Shown one piece after another: positions 18,002-27,751 of a stretch of 64,000 bases of DNA. The stretch spans positions 1-64,000 of the forward strand of contig CAWUXE010000020.1 of assembly GCA_963926475.1 (NCBI GenBank), in the 5' to 3' direction. Position 1 is the stretch's first letter. Every line of letters starts with the position of its first letter. The stretch comes from UBA2040 sp002384725. GTDB taxonomy: Bacteria; Bacteroidota; Bacteroidia; Flavobacteriales_D; Crocinitomicaceae. Under the pieces are notes generated by a model. The model did not search any database and had not been told where the DNA came from. It saw only the letters and a list, made by a program, of their open reading frames with translations. The position numbers and the translations under genes were made by a program.

Positions 18002-19831
18002 TTATTTTAGCATTGTATGGCCGTAACGACCATTGTTCATCAATATTCTTATTGTCAATTGTTGCGAAAATGAGCGTGTTCCAATTAAATTAGAAAGCGT
18101 CATATCTGCATTATAGGTCAGCATAAAATGGTTGGTCTTAACTCCTATTGATCCAGCATAATCTCCTGCCGAAGAAATACCGCCTCCAATAGTCATTTTT
18201 TTATACCTGAATATTGAGCCGCCCCAAATTTCAGATAAATTTTCCACTTTTTGGCACATTACGTAAGAAGAAAGTGAAAATATTTTTGATTTAGACACAA
18301 AATCTGTACCTAAACTTGCAGTATAATGTATTCCTGAACGCTCATTTGGCTCATTTGAGTTATATACATTATTGAAGTGTCGTCCTATGTTATCCATTTG
18401 GAAACCAACTGAAAACCACTTCGTATTGCTGGATAAAGCTAGCGCAACATCTTTATACCATAGGTCCTTTATTGGATTCTCAGGAGTAGATGAATAAAAT
18501 ATTCTTTCATTTCTTCTTTCCATTTCAATTACTTGACCAGGCACTAAATTTTGCGCATTCAATCTTTTGTCACCCATTTTTAATCGAATAGCAGGTTCGA
18601 TTGAGAAATTTTTATTCACTGCAAATTTAGGAGAATACGTCAACGCAAGCTGCCCTACATTGTAGGTTCCTTGTTTGTAATAACCATGGCTCATCTGCAC
18701 TCCTATTCCACCGCGAATACTTCTTACGTAGGTATCATAAGAAAGTTCATTTAACAATTGTTGATTAGAATGACCCGTCCATTGAGCTCTAGATGTCAAT
18801 TGCAGACGTGGTTTTAATAAATTTCCAGCGGTTGCAGCATTCACATTTAATGTCTGTATGTTTGGTGCGTGATAATATATATCTTTTGAATTCGTCAATG
18901 CTATTGGGTTATCCGTCATTCGAATGATTTTTCGAACCGATGATTTTACTTTTGATGAAAATGTCTTGTTGTAATTACTTGAAATCCTTTCACCTCTCGC
19001 CATCTGTTGAGCTCTTCTGTCATGAGAATCGGAGTTGAATATAGCTTTATCCTCGTTTTCGATCGAATTTGTTTCTAAAAGTTCAGATTTATCTGAATTT
19101 TCAAATGTACTTTGTTCAACGACGGCTATCTCATTTTCACCTGCATCAATTTCCTTATTTTCAGATATAACGTTGTCTTCCAATTCGGGTACGATTTCTT
19201 CAGAAGGATAATCGTCTTTTTCGTTCTTTGCTATTTCAAATGCTTCTATCCTAGTCGGATTATCAGTTGATATAATTGAACCATCTATCGACTTATTATT
19301 CTCAGAAGTAGAAATTCCGTCTGAAACTGGGTTTACCTTAAATTCTAGTGATTTGGCAACAAGGAATTTGTTTGAAACAGGAACATTTATTGAAACTATA
19401 TTTTCTAATTTTGTCGATTTGAGAGGAGAAGCAGTAGATTTTTCATTCTGCCCGAATGAATTTAAGTTGATGTCCGATGACAACGAAGCAATCTTATATT
19501 CTTGTGTTTGTGCAACTGATTCGGCTTGAAGTGTTTTTGAATCCGAAGTATTAACGTACGCTCCAAAGAATGTACCAGTAACAAAAACTGTGGTAAGCGC
19601 CAAAGTTGATACCAACCAAAAAGGAACCGATTTTCTTTTTCTGCCAATTATTCCAGGGAATTCAACAGGAGTCGCATCCGCCTTTGCCAATTGCCAGGCA
19701 TCCATGTCCTGTTCAAACTCAGGATTATTGAGCATAAACTTTTCCAATTGAGCAACTTGGGTAGGAGTAAGATTTCCTTCCATGTACTCAAAAAGCCACT
19801 TGTCTATATTTTCAAAAGAGGGATTACTCAT
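18002..19831 (-). CDS. Putative dual-membrane-spanning anti-sigma factor with PorP/SprF-like C-terminal barrel
   Basis: A 609-residue protein in four parts. Residues 1-60 resemble anti-sigma N-termini (IDKWLFEYMEGNLTPTQVAQ, typical of zinc-free anti-sigma helices). A basic GRKRK at 63-67 precedes one transmembrane helix (about 70-91). Residues about 95-310 are low-complexity, rich in Ser, Asn and Glu, long enough to cross the periplasm. Residues about 316-609 align by eye with PorP/SprF: YYHAPNIQTLNVNAATAG parallels FYANPLYLNPAFAG in the next gene. The start overlaps the sigma gene by 4 bases (ATGA). The plan matches Dma-type anti-sigma factors described in Bacteroides. Topology is inferred. 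Confidence 0.78.
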   Translation of the reverse strand: MSNPSFENIDKWLFEYMEGNLTPTQVAQLEKFMLNNPEFEQDMDAWQLAKADATPVEFPGIIGRKRKSVPFWLVSTLALTTVFVTGTFFGAYVNTSDSKTLQAESVAQTQEYKIASLSSDINLNSFGQNEKSTASPLKSTKLENIVSINVPVSNKFLVAKSLEFKVNPVSDGISTSENNKSIDGSIISTDNPTRIEAFEIAKNEKDDYPSEEIVPELEDNVISENKEIDAGENEIAVVEQSTFENSDKSELLETNSIENEDKAIFNSDSHDRRAQQMARGERISSNYNKTFSSKVKSSVRKIIRMTDNPIALTNSKDIYYHAPNIQTLNVNAATAGNLLKPRLQLTSRAQWTGHSNQQLLNELSYDTYVRSIRGGIGVQMSHGYYKQGTYNVGQLALTYSPKFAVNKNFSIEPAIRLKMGDKRLNAQNLVPGQVIEMERRNERIFYSSTPENPIKDLWYKDVALALSSNTKWFSVGFQMDNIGRHFNNVYNSNEPNERSGIHYTASLGTDFVSKSKIFSLSSYVMCQKVENLSEIWGGSIFRYKKMTIGGGISSAGDYAGSIGVKTNHFMLTYNADMTLSNLIGTRSFSQQLTIRILMNNGRYGHTMLK

Positions 19832-20313
19832 ACTAGCTTACGCGAATCCTTTAACTGTTTTTTAATTTTATTTCGTGCGCGGAACAAATATACTTTCACT
19901 TGCGAGTCGCTGATTTCGAGGATATCGCCAATTTCTTGGTAAGAATAACCTTCTAAATCTCTCAAAAGAATGATACTCTTCTGAAGCGGAGGTAAGATAC
20001 TAATTGCTCTTTCTACCACTTCGTTCGAAACAAATTTAAGGTCTGCACCTTCACCCTTTTCGGGTAATCTGTCTGAATCGTAATCCATTCTCTTTCTTCG
20101 TTTGATAAAATTTAGAATCGCATGATAAGCCGTTGTAAACATCCAACTTTTTGCTTTTCCAAATTCAACCGCACTCCGATTGATCCACAATTTTTCAAAT
20201 ACATCTTGAACAATATCTTGAGCATTTTCGCTATCTCGCAAGAACTTTATCCCAAACCCATAAAGGGCATTGGCGTGTTCTTTAACAGCGATGTCGTACT
20301 CATTCTTTGTCAA
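19828..20313 (-). CDS. ECF-type RNA polymerase sigma factor
   Basis: A 161-residue sigma-70 family protein. Region 2 contains ENAQDIVQDVFEKLWIN and KSWMFTTAYHAILNFIKRRK; region 4 contains LPPLQKSIILLRDLEGYSYQ and IGDILEISDSQVKVYLFRAR. No extra domains are present, as in group 4 (ECF) sigma factors. The first codon appears to be TTG (20313-20311), with an in-frame stop shortly upstream and no nearby ATG. The anti-sigma-like gene begins within its stop (ATGA overlap), so the pair is translationally coupled. It likely drives an envelope or secretion regulon, possibly including the downstream porP. Confidence 0.93.
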   Translation of the reverse strand: MTKNEYDIAVKEHANALYGFGIKFLRDSENAQDIVQDVFEKLWINRSAVEFGKAKSWMFTTAYHAILNFIKRRKRMDYDSDRLPEKGEGADLKFVSNEVVERAISILPPLQKSIILLRDLEGYSYQEIGDILEISDSQVKVYLFRARNKIKKQLKDSRKLV

Positions 20314-20523
20314 AATATCTTTACACGTTAACAGTTAAACAATCCCTATAAGCTAAAAGTTACAGGTCGAAATAATTTATTCCAGAAAGCAAGTTAAGTA
20401 AAAATTAACAATCAGTGAAAATTAATTTCACCCAAGGCAATTAAAATTTTCGAAATACTCCTAACTGTTGTGAATGGACGGTATTTTCCTTATTTTCGCT
20501 ATTCTATAAAACACAAAGAAAAT

Positions 20524-22284
20524 ATGACTCCAACAAGACTCTTCGATCTTCCTTATTATCAATTGGCTAATACTCCGCAAGACGGTATGTTCGTTACAAA
20601 AGTAAACGGAACATGGGAAAAAGTTTCAACACGAGAGTTTATTGCTCGTGTAAATGCCTGTTCAAAAGGATTAGTAGGCATGGGAGTAGAGCCAGGTGAA
20701 AATGTTGGACTTGTGTCATCCAATCGTTATGAGTGGAATATAATGGACATTGCCATTCAGCAAATTGGGGCGATTGTAGTTCCACTTTATCCTAATATTT
20801 CTGAAAGTGATTATATCTACATCTTTAATGATGCGAAATTCAAGCATTGTTTTGTTAGCAATGAAGAACTATTTGAAAAAATAAATGGAATTAAAGATAA
20901 AACACCGGACTTTAAAAATCTATACACATTTGATAAAGTAAAAGATGCAGAGCATTGGAGTTCTATTGAAAAGCACGGAACTGATATTGAATCGAAGGTG
21001 ATAGAGGATAAAATGGCCGCGATTAAAAATGGTGATTTAGCTACTATTATTTATACATCAGGTACCACTGGAAATCCGAAAGGTGTTATGCTTTCTCACA
21101 ACAATATACTTTCTAATGCCCTGGCATGTGAAGAACCTATTCCCGCATCTAGTACTTCAAAAGTTTTATCCTTTTTACCTGTTTGTCATATTTATGAGCG
21201 AATGTTACATTATTTGTACATCAAATTGGGGTGCTCGATTCATTTTGCTGAATCCATGGAAACGATTGGTGACAATATTAGAGAAGTGCAACCCGATGTC
21301 TTCACAGCAGTTCCACGATTAATCGAAAAAGTATTTGATAAGATCATGGCAAAAGGTGATGAATTGACCGGAATCAAACGAAAATTATTTTTCTGGGCAG
21401 TTGAATTGGCTGAAGAATTTGAAATTGAAGGAAAAAGTGTTGGATATAAAATCAAACATGCTATCGTCAACAAATTAATCTTTTCGAAATGGCGTGAGGC
21501 TTTAGGTGGTAATGTAAATGCAATTGCATCCGGAAGTGCAGCGCTTCAACCAAGATTAGCGAGAATTTTTATGGCAGCTGGAATTCCAATTCTTGAAGGA
21601 TATGGTTTAACGGAAACATCGCCAGTTATTTCCGTCAATAGCTTTCAAAGAGGAATCGTTTTTGGCTCAGTTGGTGCTTTGATTGACGATGTAGAAGTCG
21701 TAATTGCCGAAGACGGAGAAATCTTAACGAAAGGTCCGAATTTGATGTTAGGATATTACAATTTACCTAACGTTACAGTTGAAGCAATCGACAAAGATGG
21801 GTGGTTTCACACAGGTGATATTGGAGAATTCATTCAAGGGAAATACTTAAAAATTACCGATCGTAAAAAAGAGATATTTAAAACTTCTGGCGGAAAATAT
21901 ATCATTCCTCAAGCGATGGAAAATAAATTTAAAGAATCTCGTTTCTTTGAGCAAATCATGGTTATGGGTGAAAGTCAACGATTCCCTTCTGCACTGATCG
22001 TTCCGAATTATGCCTTCATTCGTGAATGGAATGATGTAAAACAATACAAATTGGACATTGATACGAATGAAAAATTAATCATAGACGAAAAAGTAATAGC
22101 TCGAATTCGAAAAGAAGTCGAACGATACAATGAAGGATTTGGTCAATGGGAAAAAATTAAAGATTTCCGATTGTTACCTGCCGAAATGTCTATTGAAGGT
22201 GGTGAATTAACGCCTACTTTGAAATTGAAACGCAAAAAGATTTTGGAGAAATATGCTGATTTATTCAATTCTATTTATGCGTAA
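20524..22284 (+). CDS. AMP-dependent long-chain acyl-CoA synthetase (FadD15-like)
   Basis: A 586-residue adenylate-forming enzyme that activates fatty acids to acyl-CoA with ATP. The phosphate-binding loop is YTSGTTGNPKGVMLSH, the A5 motif EGYGLTETSPVIS, and the A8 region TDRKKEIFKTSGGKYI. The start at 20524 is chosen because it matches the family's beginning; the frame upstream to 20470 is not needed. It is probably cytosolic or membrane-associated and feeds beta-oxidation or lipid synthesis. No pathway neighbours are present. Exact chain length is unknown. Confidence 0.94.
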   Translation: MTPTRLFDLPYYQLANTPQDGMFVTKVNGTWEKVSTREFIARVNACSKGLVGMGVEPGENVGLVSSNRYEWNIMDIAIQQIGAIVVPLYPNISESDYIYIFNDAKFKHCFVSNEELFEKINGIKDKTPDFKNLYTFDKVKDAEHWSSIEKHGTDIESKVIEDKMAAIKNGDLATIIYTSGTTGNPKGVMLSHNNILSNALACEEPIPASSTSKVLSFLPVCHIYERMLHYLYIKLGCSIHFAESMETIGDNIREVQPDVFTAVPRLIEKVFDKIMAKGDELTGIKRKLFFWAVELAEEFEIEGKSVGYKIKHAIVNKLIFSKWREALGGNVNAIASGSAALQPRLARIFMAAGIPILEGYGLTETSPVISVNSFQRGIVFGSVGALIDDVEVVIAEDGEILTKGPNLMLGYYNLPNVTVEAIDKDGWFHTGDIGEFIQGKYLKITDRKKEIFKTSGGKYIIPQAMENKFKESRFFEQIMVMGESQRFPSALIVPNYAFIREWNDVKQYKLDIDTNEKLIIDEKVIARIRKEVERYNEGFGQWEKIKDFRLLPAEMSIEGGELTPTLKLKRKKILEKYADLFNSIYA

Positions 22285-22713
22285 GCATAGTGATTGATGG
22301 TCTTTAAACATTAATGTTCAGACTGAATAGTACTTATTGATAAGCCGGGTAGTCGTTTTTCTTCTTGCGAATTTGCTTCGGATTGCAGAAAATTGGAATT
22401 TTTAAGTGAGCATAAATATCACCAAAGTACACATTTGTGTTACCAAATAAGTTTAGTGCTAAGTATCTCAAGAATTCTCAATCTTGCTGGATGGGCTAAA
22501 GCCCTACCTATTTTTGTGTCTTCAATATGATACCGTGCACATTGATGTATTATACTTGATGGCATGATTGAGTTGGTTTAGTTAATATAATTCTTCACAC
22601 TTATATTAAGTTAAGCCAAAATATCTTTACGAACCAAATTTTGAATTAAAAAATCATATATAGATGTTTATCAATGACCTTTTTGATTTTCAAACATAAA
22701 AAAAATTCTTCCA
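22285..22713. other. Intergenic region between convergent genes, 429 bases
   Basis: No coding frame of meaningful length or RNA gene was recognised. A short palindrome gggctaaagccc lies at 22494-22505, a motif common in intergenic DNA of this phylum. No transposon ends were seen. The region may hold decayed sequence. Confidence 0.45.
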
Positions 22714-24810
22714 TCACGAAATTTTCCCCCAATCCGGCCGGCTCCTCAAAATTTTATTCAATTTCTCCCGAATCAAACCATTCTCAACCAACTGTAACTT
22801 CTCATCCCTCTTCAATAAATCTCTCGCCACATCTCTAGCAATCCCAACCAAAACTCCATCTGCCGCCAAATCCGCTAATTTCAAATTCAAATCTCCACTT
22901 TGCTGAGTTCCCATGATATCGCCAGGACCGCGAATTTCTAGATCCACTTCAGCAATTTCAAAACCGTCTTGTGTGCGAACCATCGTTTCAATCCGCTTTT
23001 TCGCCTCTTTCGATATCTTATACGACGACATTAAAATGCAATACGATTTATCTGCTCCACGCCCAACTCTACCGCGCAATTGATGCAGTTGCGATAGGCC
23101 AAACCTTTCAGTATTCTCAATAATCATAACCGAGGCATTTGGAACGTTTACTCCAACCTCAATTACCGTCGTTGCTACCATAATATTCGTCTCCCCTTTC
23201 ACAAAGCGATTCATTTCAAACTGTTTAGCATCGGCTTTCATTTGGCCATGAACGATACTTACTTTATACTCTGGCAAAGGGAATGAACGAGAAATGGCCT
23301 CAAATCCGTCCATCAAATTATTCAAGTCTAACGTTTCTGATTCCTTAATCAAGGGATAAACGATATAAATTTGACGACCCAAAGCAATTTCCTGTTTCAT
23401 GAATTTAAAAACGGCAATTCGATTCGTTTCATATCGATGCGAAGTCTTAATCGGCTTTCTACCTGGCGGCAATTCATCAATAACTGAAACATCCAAATCA
23501 CCGTAAAATGTCATAGCCAATGTCCTAGGAATAGGTGTTGCCGTCATAATCAAAACATGAGGTGGAACAACATTCTTTCGCCACATTTTCGCTCTTTGTG
23601 CCACACCAAAGCGGTGCTGTTCATCAATTACCACCAATCCTAAATTCTGAAAGCGAACTTCATTTTCCAACAAAGCATGCGTGCCGATTAATAGATGCAT
23701 TTCACCCGAACGAAGTTGTTCGTGCAAAACCTCACGTTGTTTCTTGCGAACAGACCCTTTTAAAAGTCCAACTTTGACTCCAAGCGGTTTCAACATTTCA
23801 GAAATCCCTTCGTAATGCTGTGTCGCTAAAATTTCTGTTGGGGCAATAATAGCGGCTTGAAAATCATTATCAATCGCCATAAGAGCTGCTAACAATGCTA
23901 CAAAAGTCTTTCCACTCCCTACATCGCCTTGCAACAATCGGTTCATGTGCTTTCCAGAAGTAACGTCTTTTCGTATTTCTTTGATGACACGTTTCTGCGC
24001 ATCCGTTAAATTGAAAGGCAAATGATCCGTATAAAAAGTATTGAAAACCTTGCTTAATTTTGGGAAAACAAATCCACTTCCTTTTTCGAAACTTATTTGC
24101 TTTCTATGTAGTAATTCCATTTGAAGAAAAAACAACTCTTCAAATTTGAGTCGAAATATGGCTTTTCGAACTTGGTCTTCAGAATCTGGTCGATGTATTT
24201 GGATTAACGCTTCTTCAAGAGAAACTAAGCGATATTGATCTATTATGCTTTTCGGCAAAGGTTCTTCAACTTTTCCCTTCAACCCTTCGACTAAATTGAC
24301 GGCTATTTTTGAAATTCCTTTGGTATGAAGTCCTTTGTCGTTGAGTTTTTCTGTGCTCGAATAGACGCCCTGCATCCCTCCTGTTTTATCTACATCTTCC
24401 CATGGAGTAACTTCAGGATGTGCGATATTAAAACCGGTTCCGAATTTTTTCGCTCGACCATAAATCTGATAAATACGATTAGGTTCAATTGATTTCTTTA
24501 CCCAATCGACTCCTTGAAACCAAATCAGTTCTATACATCCTGTTTCATCTTCAAAATTAGCGGACATACGTTTCTTGCGGCCTACTCCAACAACTTTTAA
24601 AGAAATTATTTTCCCTTTGAGCTGAACAGGTGTATCCCAATATTGAATATCGACGACTTTTTGATACGCCGTTCGATCAACATAACGAAATGGAAAATGA
24701 TATAGCAGGTCCTCAAATGAGGCTATGCGCAACTCTTTCTTCAAAAGTTCAGCACGTTTTGCGCCAACACCTTTCAAATATTCGATAGGAGTACCCAGAA
24801 AATCATTCAT
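22714..24810 (-). CDS. recG: ATP-dependent DNA helicase RecG
   Basis: A 698-residue superfamily 2 helicase that remodels stalled forks and branched DNA. The N-terminal wedge domain (about 1-250) begins with GTPIEYLKGVGAKRAELLKK. The helicase core shows Walker A LLQGDVGSGKT, DEQH box VVIDEQHRFGVAQRA, TATPIPRTLAMT and the motif VI region QLRGRVGRG. The C-terminus ends in the RecG-type wedge-contact region (DGFEIAEVDLEIRGPGDIMG and onward). Length is normal. The dsbD-like gene starts upstream, leftward in the same direction, with 51 bases between. Confidence 0.97.
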   Translation of the reverse strand: MNDFLGTPIEYLKGVGAKRAELLKKELRIASFEDLLYHFPFRYVDRTAYQKVVDIQYWDTPVQLKGKIISLKVVGVGRKKRMSANFEDETGCIELIWFQGVDWVKKSIEPNRIYQIYGRAKKFGTGFNIAHPEVTPWEDVDKTGGMQGVYSSTEKLNDKGLHTKGISKIAVNLVEGLKGKVEEPLPKSIIDQYRLVSLEEALIQIHRPDSEDQVRKAIFRLKFEELFFLQMELLHRKQISFEKGSGFVFPKLSKVFNTFYTDHLPFNLTDAQKRVIKEIRKDVTSGKHMNRLLQGDVGSGKTFVALLAALMAIDNDFQAAIIAPTEILATQHYEGISEMLKPLGVKVGLLKGSVRKKQREVLHEQLRSGEMHLLIGTHALLENEVRFQNLGLVVIDEQHRFGVAQRAKMWRKNVVPPHVLIMTATPIPRTLAMTFYGDLDVSVIDELPPGRKPIKTSHRYETNRIAVFKFMKQEIALGRQIYIVYPLIKESETLDLNNLMDGFEAISRSFPLPEYKVSIVHGQMKADAKQFEMNRFVKGETNIMVATTVIEVGVNVPNASVMIIENTERFGLSQLHQLRGRVGRGADKSYCILMSSYKISKEAKKRIETMVRTQDGFEIAEVDLEIRGPGDIMGTQQSGDLNLKLADLAADGVLVGIARDVARDLLKRDEKLQLVENGLIREKLNKILRSRPDWGKIS

Positions 24811-24861
24811 GGGTTTAAAGTTAATTGGAATCCAAGAAAAATATCAAATCAATTAGAGTAA

Positions 24862-26646
24862 TTATTCTTTAAACTCGTCAAGTCCATCCTTTAAGAATTT
24901 CTTATACTCCTCAATATTTGGCGTATATCCAATTGCTTTTGTGATGTCATTGCCTTCGAAATCCTGCATAATATAAAGAGGCTGAGATAATTGACCATAG
25001 GTTTTAATCTGATATGCCGACCATTTGTTTCCGACGTTCTTGATGACTCCATTTATCTCTTTAGAGAATACTTGCTCCGCTCTTGGCAACTCCGTTCTAT
25101 CATCACAATACAAGGAAACGATAACTAAATCATTTTGCAAAATTGGTCGAATGGCGTCGTTGGTCCAGACTTTTGATTCTGTTTTTCGACAATTGGCGCA
25201 AGAGTGACCAGTAAAATCAATCAAGATTGGTTTATTTACTTTCTTGGCATATTCACGACCTATTTCTAAATCATGGAAAACCATAATTGAACCGTCACCT
25301 ACTTCGTGCATTTCAGATAAGTATTCTTTTGCCACCTCATCCATTTCGCCATTCGTAGAAGCTCCTGCTCCTTTCACAAATCGGAAACTATCTTCTGAAT
25401 GCGTCCGTGGTGGTGCAATCCCATCAATCATGAACAATGGTGCTCCCCACATTCCTGGCAATAAATAAACTGCAAATACTAAAGCAGATAAAGAGAACAT
25501 GAAACGAGGTACTGACACTTTTTCAACAGGAGAATCATGCGAGAATCGAATTTTGCCTAGAAGATAAATCCCCATAATGGCAAAAATACAGAACCAAACG
25601 GCTACGAAAATTTCTCTTGGTAAAATGTCCCAGTGGTAGGCCAAATCGACCATACTCAAGAACTTCAATGCCAAAGCAATTTCGAGCAACCCTAGGACGA
25701 CTTTTACGGAATTCAACCATCCACCAGACTGTGGAAGTGAATTCAACCAACTCGGAAAAATCGCGAATAACATAAATGGAAATGCCAAGGCCAATGAGAA
25801 ACCGAGCATAATAACTACTGGCCCCATCAATGAGCCTGAACTTAATGCTTGAACCAATGACGTCCCGATAATTGGACCTGTGCAAGAAAACGAAACCAAA
25901 ACGAGAGTAAATGCCATAAAAAAGACACCCACCAATCCTCCTTTGTCCGCACCTTTATCAGCTGAATTTACCCATTTTGTTGGCATCTGGATTTCAAACG
26001 CTCCCAAAAATGAGAAGGCAAAAATCATAAAAATGGCAAAGAATATTAGGTTTAACGTCGCACTGGTCGATATTTCATAAACGGTGGCAGGACTTCCCGT
26101 TGCGAGCGTAATAACCAAACCAACGATTACATATATAGCAACGATACAAAATCCGTAAAACAAGGCACTCATAATTCCTTTGGCGCGTGTTTTCGATTGC
26201 TTCGTAAAGAACGAAACAGTCATTGGAATCATTGGAAAAACGCACGGTGTAAACAAAGCGAACAATCCCCAAGCTATTCCTTCGAGAAACAAACTAAGTA
26301 GTGAGCGTTTAACAATTGGCTCGTCGTCCTTATTATTTGGACTATTTTTCTCTTTGGGTAATTTTTTATCAGAATCCGAAGCTTCAATTTGAGCCCAAAC
26401 AGGTGATTCTACATCAAATTTCTTTCCTAAATCGACTAACTTTTTCTTTACATCACTATCCGTTTGAACATCCGTTCCAATGTCTGTGATTAGTGTTGCC
26501 GCATCGTGATAATCCTTTTTTGTTTGTGCCAACTCCAACAAATCCATTGCCGATTTTTTCGAAATATGTTCGGCATATGAATTGAATGCAAAACCTAATG
26601 TTGCACAAAAAAGTAATACTGATAAAATGAATTTCTTATTTCGCAT
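24862..26646 (-). CDS. DsbD-like thiol:disulfide transporter, beta and gamma domains
   Basis: A 594-residue protein. A signal peptide (about 1-25) is followed by a helical linker, then eight hydrophobic segments (about 115-425) of the DsbD/CcdA type with the two redox cysteines in LFTPCVFP (Cys135) and VSFSCTGPIIG. A C-terminal thioredoxin fold (about 440-594) bears CxxC as CANC (Cys483, Cys486). It moves electrons from cytoplasmic thioredoxin to the periplasm. The N-terminal DsbD alpha domain is absent; instead two separate small genes upstream encode alpha-like domains. The start overlaps the neighbouring gene by 11 bases, indicating an operon. Confidence 0.92.
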   Translation of the reverse strand: MRNKKFILSVLLFCATLGFAFNSYAEHISKKSAMDLLELAQTKKDYHDAATLITDIGTDVQTDSDVKKKLVDLGKKFDVESPVWAQIEASDSDKKLPKEKNSPNNKDDEPIVKRSLLSLFLEGIAWGLFALFTPCVFPMIPMTVSFFTKQSKTRAKGIMSALFYGFCIVAIYVIVGLVITLATGSPATVYEISTSATLNLIFFAIFMIFAFSFLGAFEIQMPTKWVNSADKGADKGGLVGVFFMAFTLVLVSFSCTGPIIGTSLVQALSSGSLMGPVVIMLGFSLALAFPFMLFAIFPSWLNSLPQSGGWLNSVKVVLGLLEIALALKFLSMVDLAYHWDILPREIFVAVWFCIFAIMGIYLLGKIRFSHDSPVEKVSVPRFMFSLSALVFAVYLLPGMWGAPLFMIDGIAPPRTHSEDSFRFVKGAGASTNGEMDEVAKEYLSEMHEVGDGSIMVFHDLEIGREYAKKVNKPILIDFTGHSCANCRKTESKVWTNDAIRPILQNDLVIVSLYCDDRTELPRAEQVFSKEINGVIKNVGNKWSAYQIKTYGQLSQPLYIMQDFEGNDITKAIGYTPNIEEYKKFLKDGLDEFKE

Positions 26647-27304
26647 AGCTTCCTCCTAATTCTAAATACTTCTTATAAAACTTTGGCGAATTCCCTTCTG
26701 GAACTGCTATCCATTCATTTTTAAACTTCACAAAATCTTTTCCTTTGCTGTCTTTGCCAAAGTCTCCATTGATTTTTAAATCTTTTTTGTCGACTGCATC
26801 ATTTACAGCAGCTTCCTCGGTTTTATAGCCTTTAAAAGTCACCTTGCCATTCTGATCAGGTGGAAACAAACAGCCGTTTTCATCACAAACCTGAAACGAA
26901 TATTCGAATTTCACATCTATATCCCCTTTTTCAAGAATTTCGACTTTTTGTTTAAAGACACCCACTTTCTCAAAGTATAGTGATTCACCCAAATCATCCA
27001 CATGCTTATGTGGTTTTGAGGCGTCTTGAAGCTTACCAATTAATTTGTACTTCGCAGGATTCGTTATGAACTTGAACGTAGTTGGATATCCTGTCAAATC
27101 TGCTTTGTTCGGGTCATGATTAACCGAAAAAATATGCCATCCATTCAATAATTTCGCTTTACAAACGATGTACGCGTGACTATCATCTATTCGTTCCACG
27201 GAAAAACTCCAGGTAACTTTATTCGACCAACTATCCATCTGAGCTTTGCTATGGACAGAAACCAATAGAAAGAGGGTGAAAAGTAAAATTATAGATTTCT
27301 TCAT
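26636..27304 (-). CDS. Stand-alone DsbD alpha-domain protein (first)
   Basis: A 222-residue secreted protein with a signal peptide (about 1-21). The mature part WSNKVTWSFSVERIDDSHAY and LLNGWHIFSV match the N-terminal immunoglobulin-like domain of DsbD. The paired cysteines of that domain appear as CDENGC followed by LFPP, where E. coli DsbD has CADAGFCYPP. About 70 residues after it form an extra tail (KDLKINGDFGKDSKGKD). It likely passes electrons from the transmembrane DsbD-like protein to periplasmic targets. It overlaps that gene by 11 bases and follows a second alpha-like gene by 12. Confidence 0.88.
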   Translation of the reverse strand: MKKSIILLFTLFLLVSVHSKAQMDSWSNKVTWSFSVERIDDSHAYIVCKAKLLNGWHIFSVNHDPNKADLTGYPTTFKFITNPAKYKLIGKLQDASKPHKHVDDLGESLYFEKVGVFKQKVEILEKGDIDVKFEYSFQVCDENGCLFPPDQNGKVTFKGYKTEEAAVNDAVDKKDLKINGDFGKDSKGKDFVKFKNEWIAVPEGNSPKFYKKYLELGGSYAK

Positions 27305-27316
27305 TTTTATTAAGGA

Positions 27317-27751
27317 TTAATTCTTTTTAATGGGTATTAAAACCACCTCATCAACTGGCGGATAGCACATTACGTCATTGCAAATCATGAACGTAACGAC
27401 ATACTCCAGTTGAGTAGATTGTTTGATTTTGAGTTCTTGTTCGAAAGCAACAGTTTTCTCGAAATATTGGAGCTCTGCAGCAAAATTTTCGTCGTAAGAA
27501 ACTTTAGGTTCAGGTTCTCTGATTTCACTCAAGATTTCAACGTGTCGATTCTTTTTTAATTCAAATTTGGTTGATACAGGTCCTTTCATTTCATCAACGA
27601 GCATACTGTACACATGCCAACCTTCCTTCAATTCTGCTCTTAAATATGCTTTGTTATTCTTCTGATCAAAACCTCCCGACCAAGAAATTTCATCTTGCCC
27701 AAAAACGACACTAGCCGTTAAAATAACCAAAAACAATACTTTAAATCTCAT
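27317..27751 (-). CDS. Stand-alone DsbD alpha-domain protein (second)
   Basis: A 144-residue secreted protein. The start at 27751 gives a clean signal peptide (about 1-19, ending VFGQ); the frame is open further upstream to 27820 but without signal features. The domain has ISWSGGFDQKNNKAYLRAEL and LKEGWHVYSMLVDEM, and the paired cysteines CNDVMC followed by YPP. It shares architecture with the next gene but is shorter and divergent in sequence. Being first in the operon, it may be an alternative partner for the same DsbD-like membrane protein, perhaps with other clients. Confidence 0.87.
   Translation of the reverse strand: MRFKVLFLVILTASVVFGQDEISWSGGFDQKNNKAYLRAELKEGWHVYSMLVDEMKGPVSTKFELKKNRHVEILSEIREPEPKVSYDENFAAELQYFEKTVAFEQELKIKQSTQLEYVVTFMICNDVMCYPPVDEVVLIPIKKN

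Noticed and set aside
22494..22505. Palindrome gggctaaagccc as terminator
   Set aside because: Only 4 base pairs with a 4-base loop and no T run.
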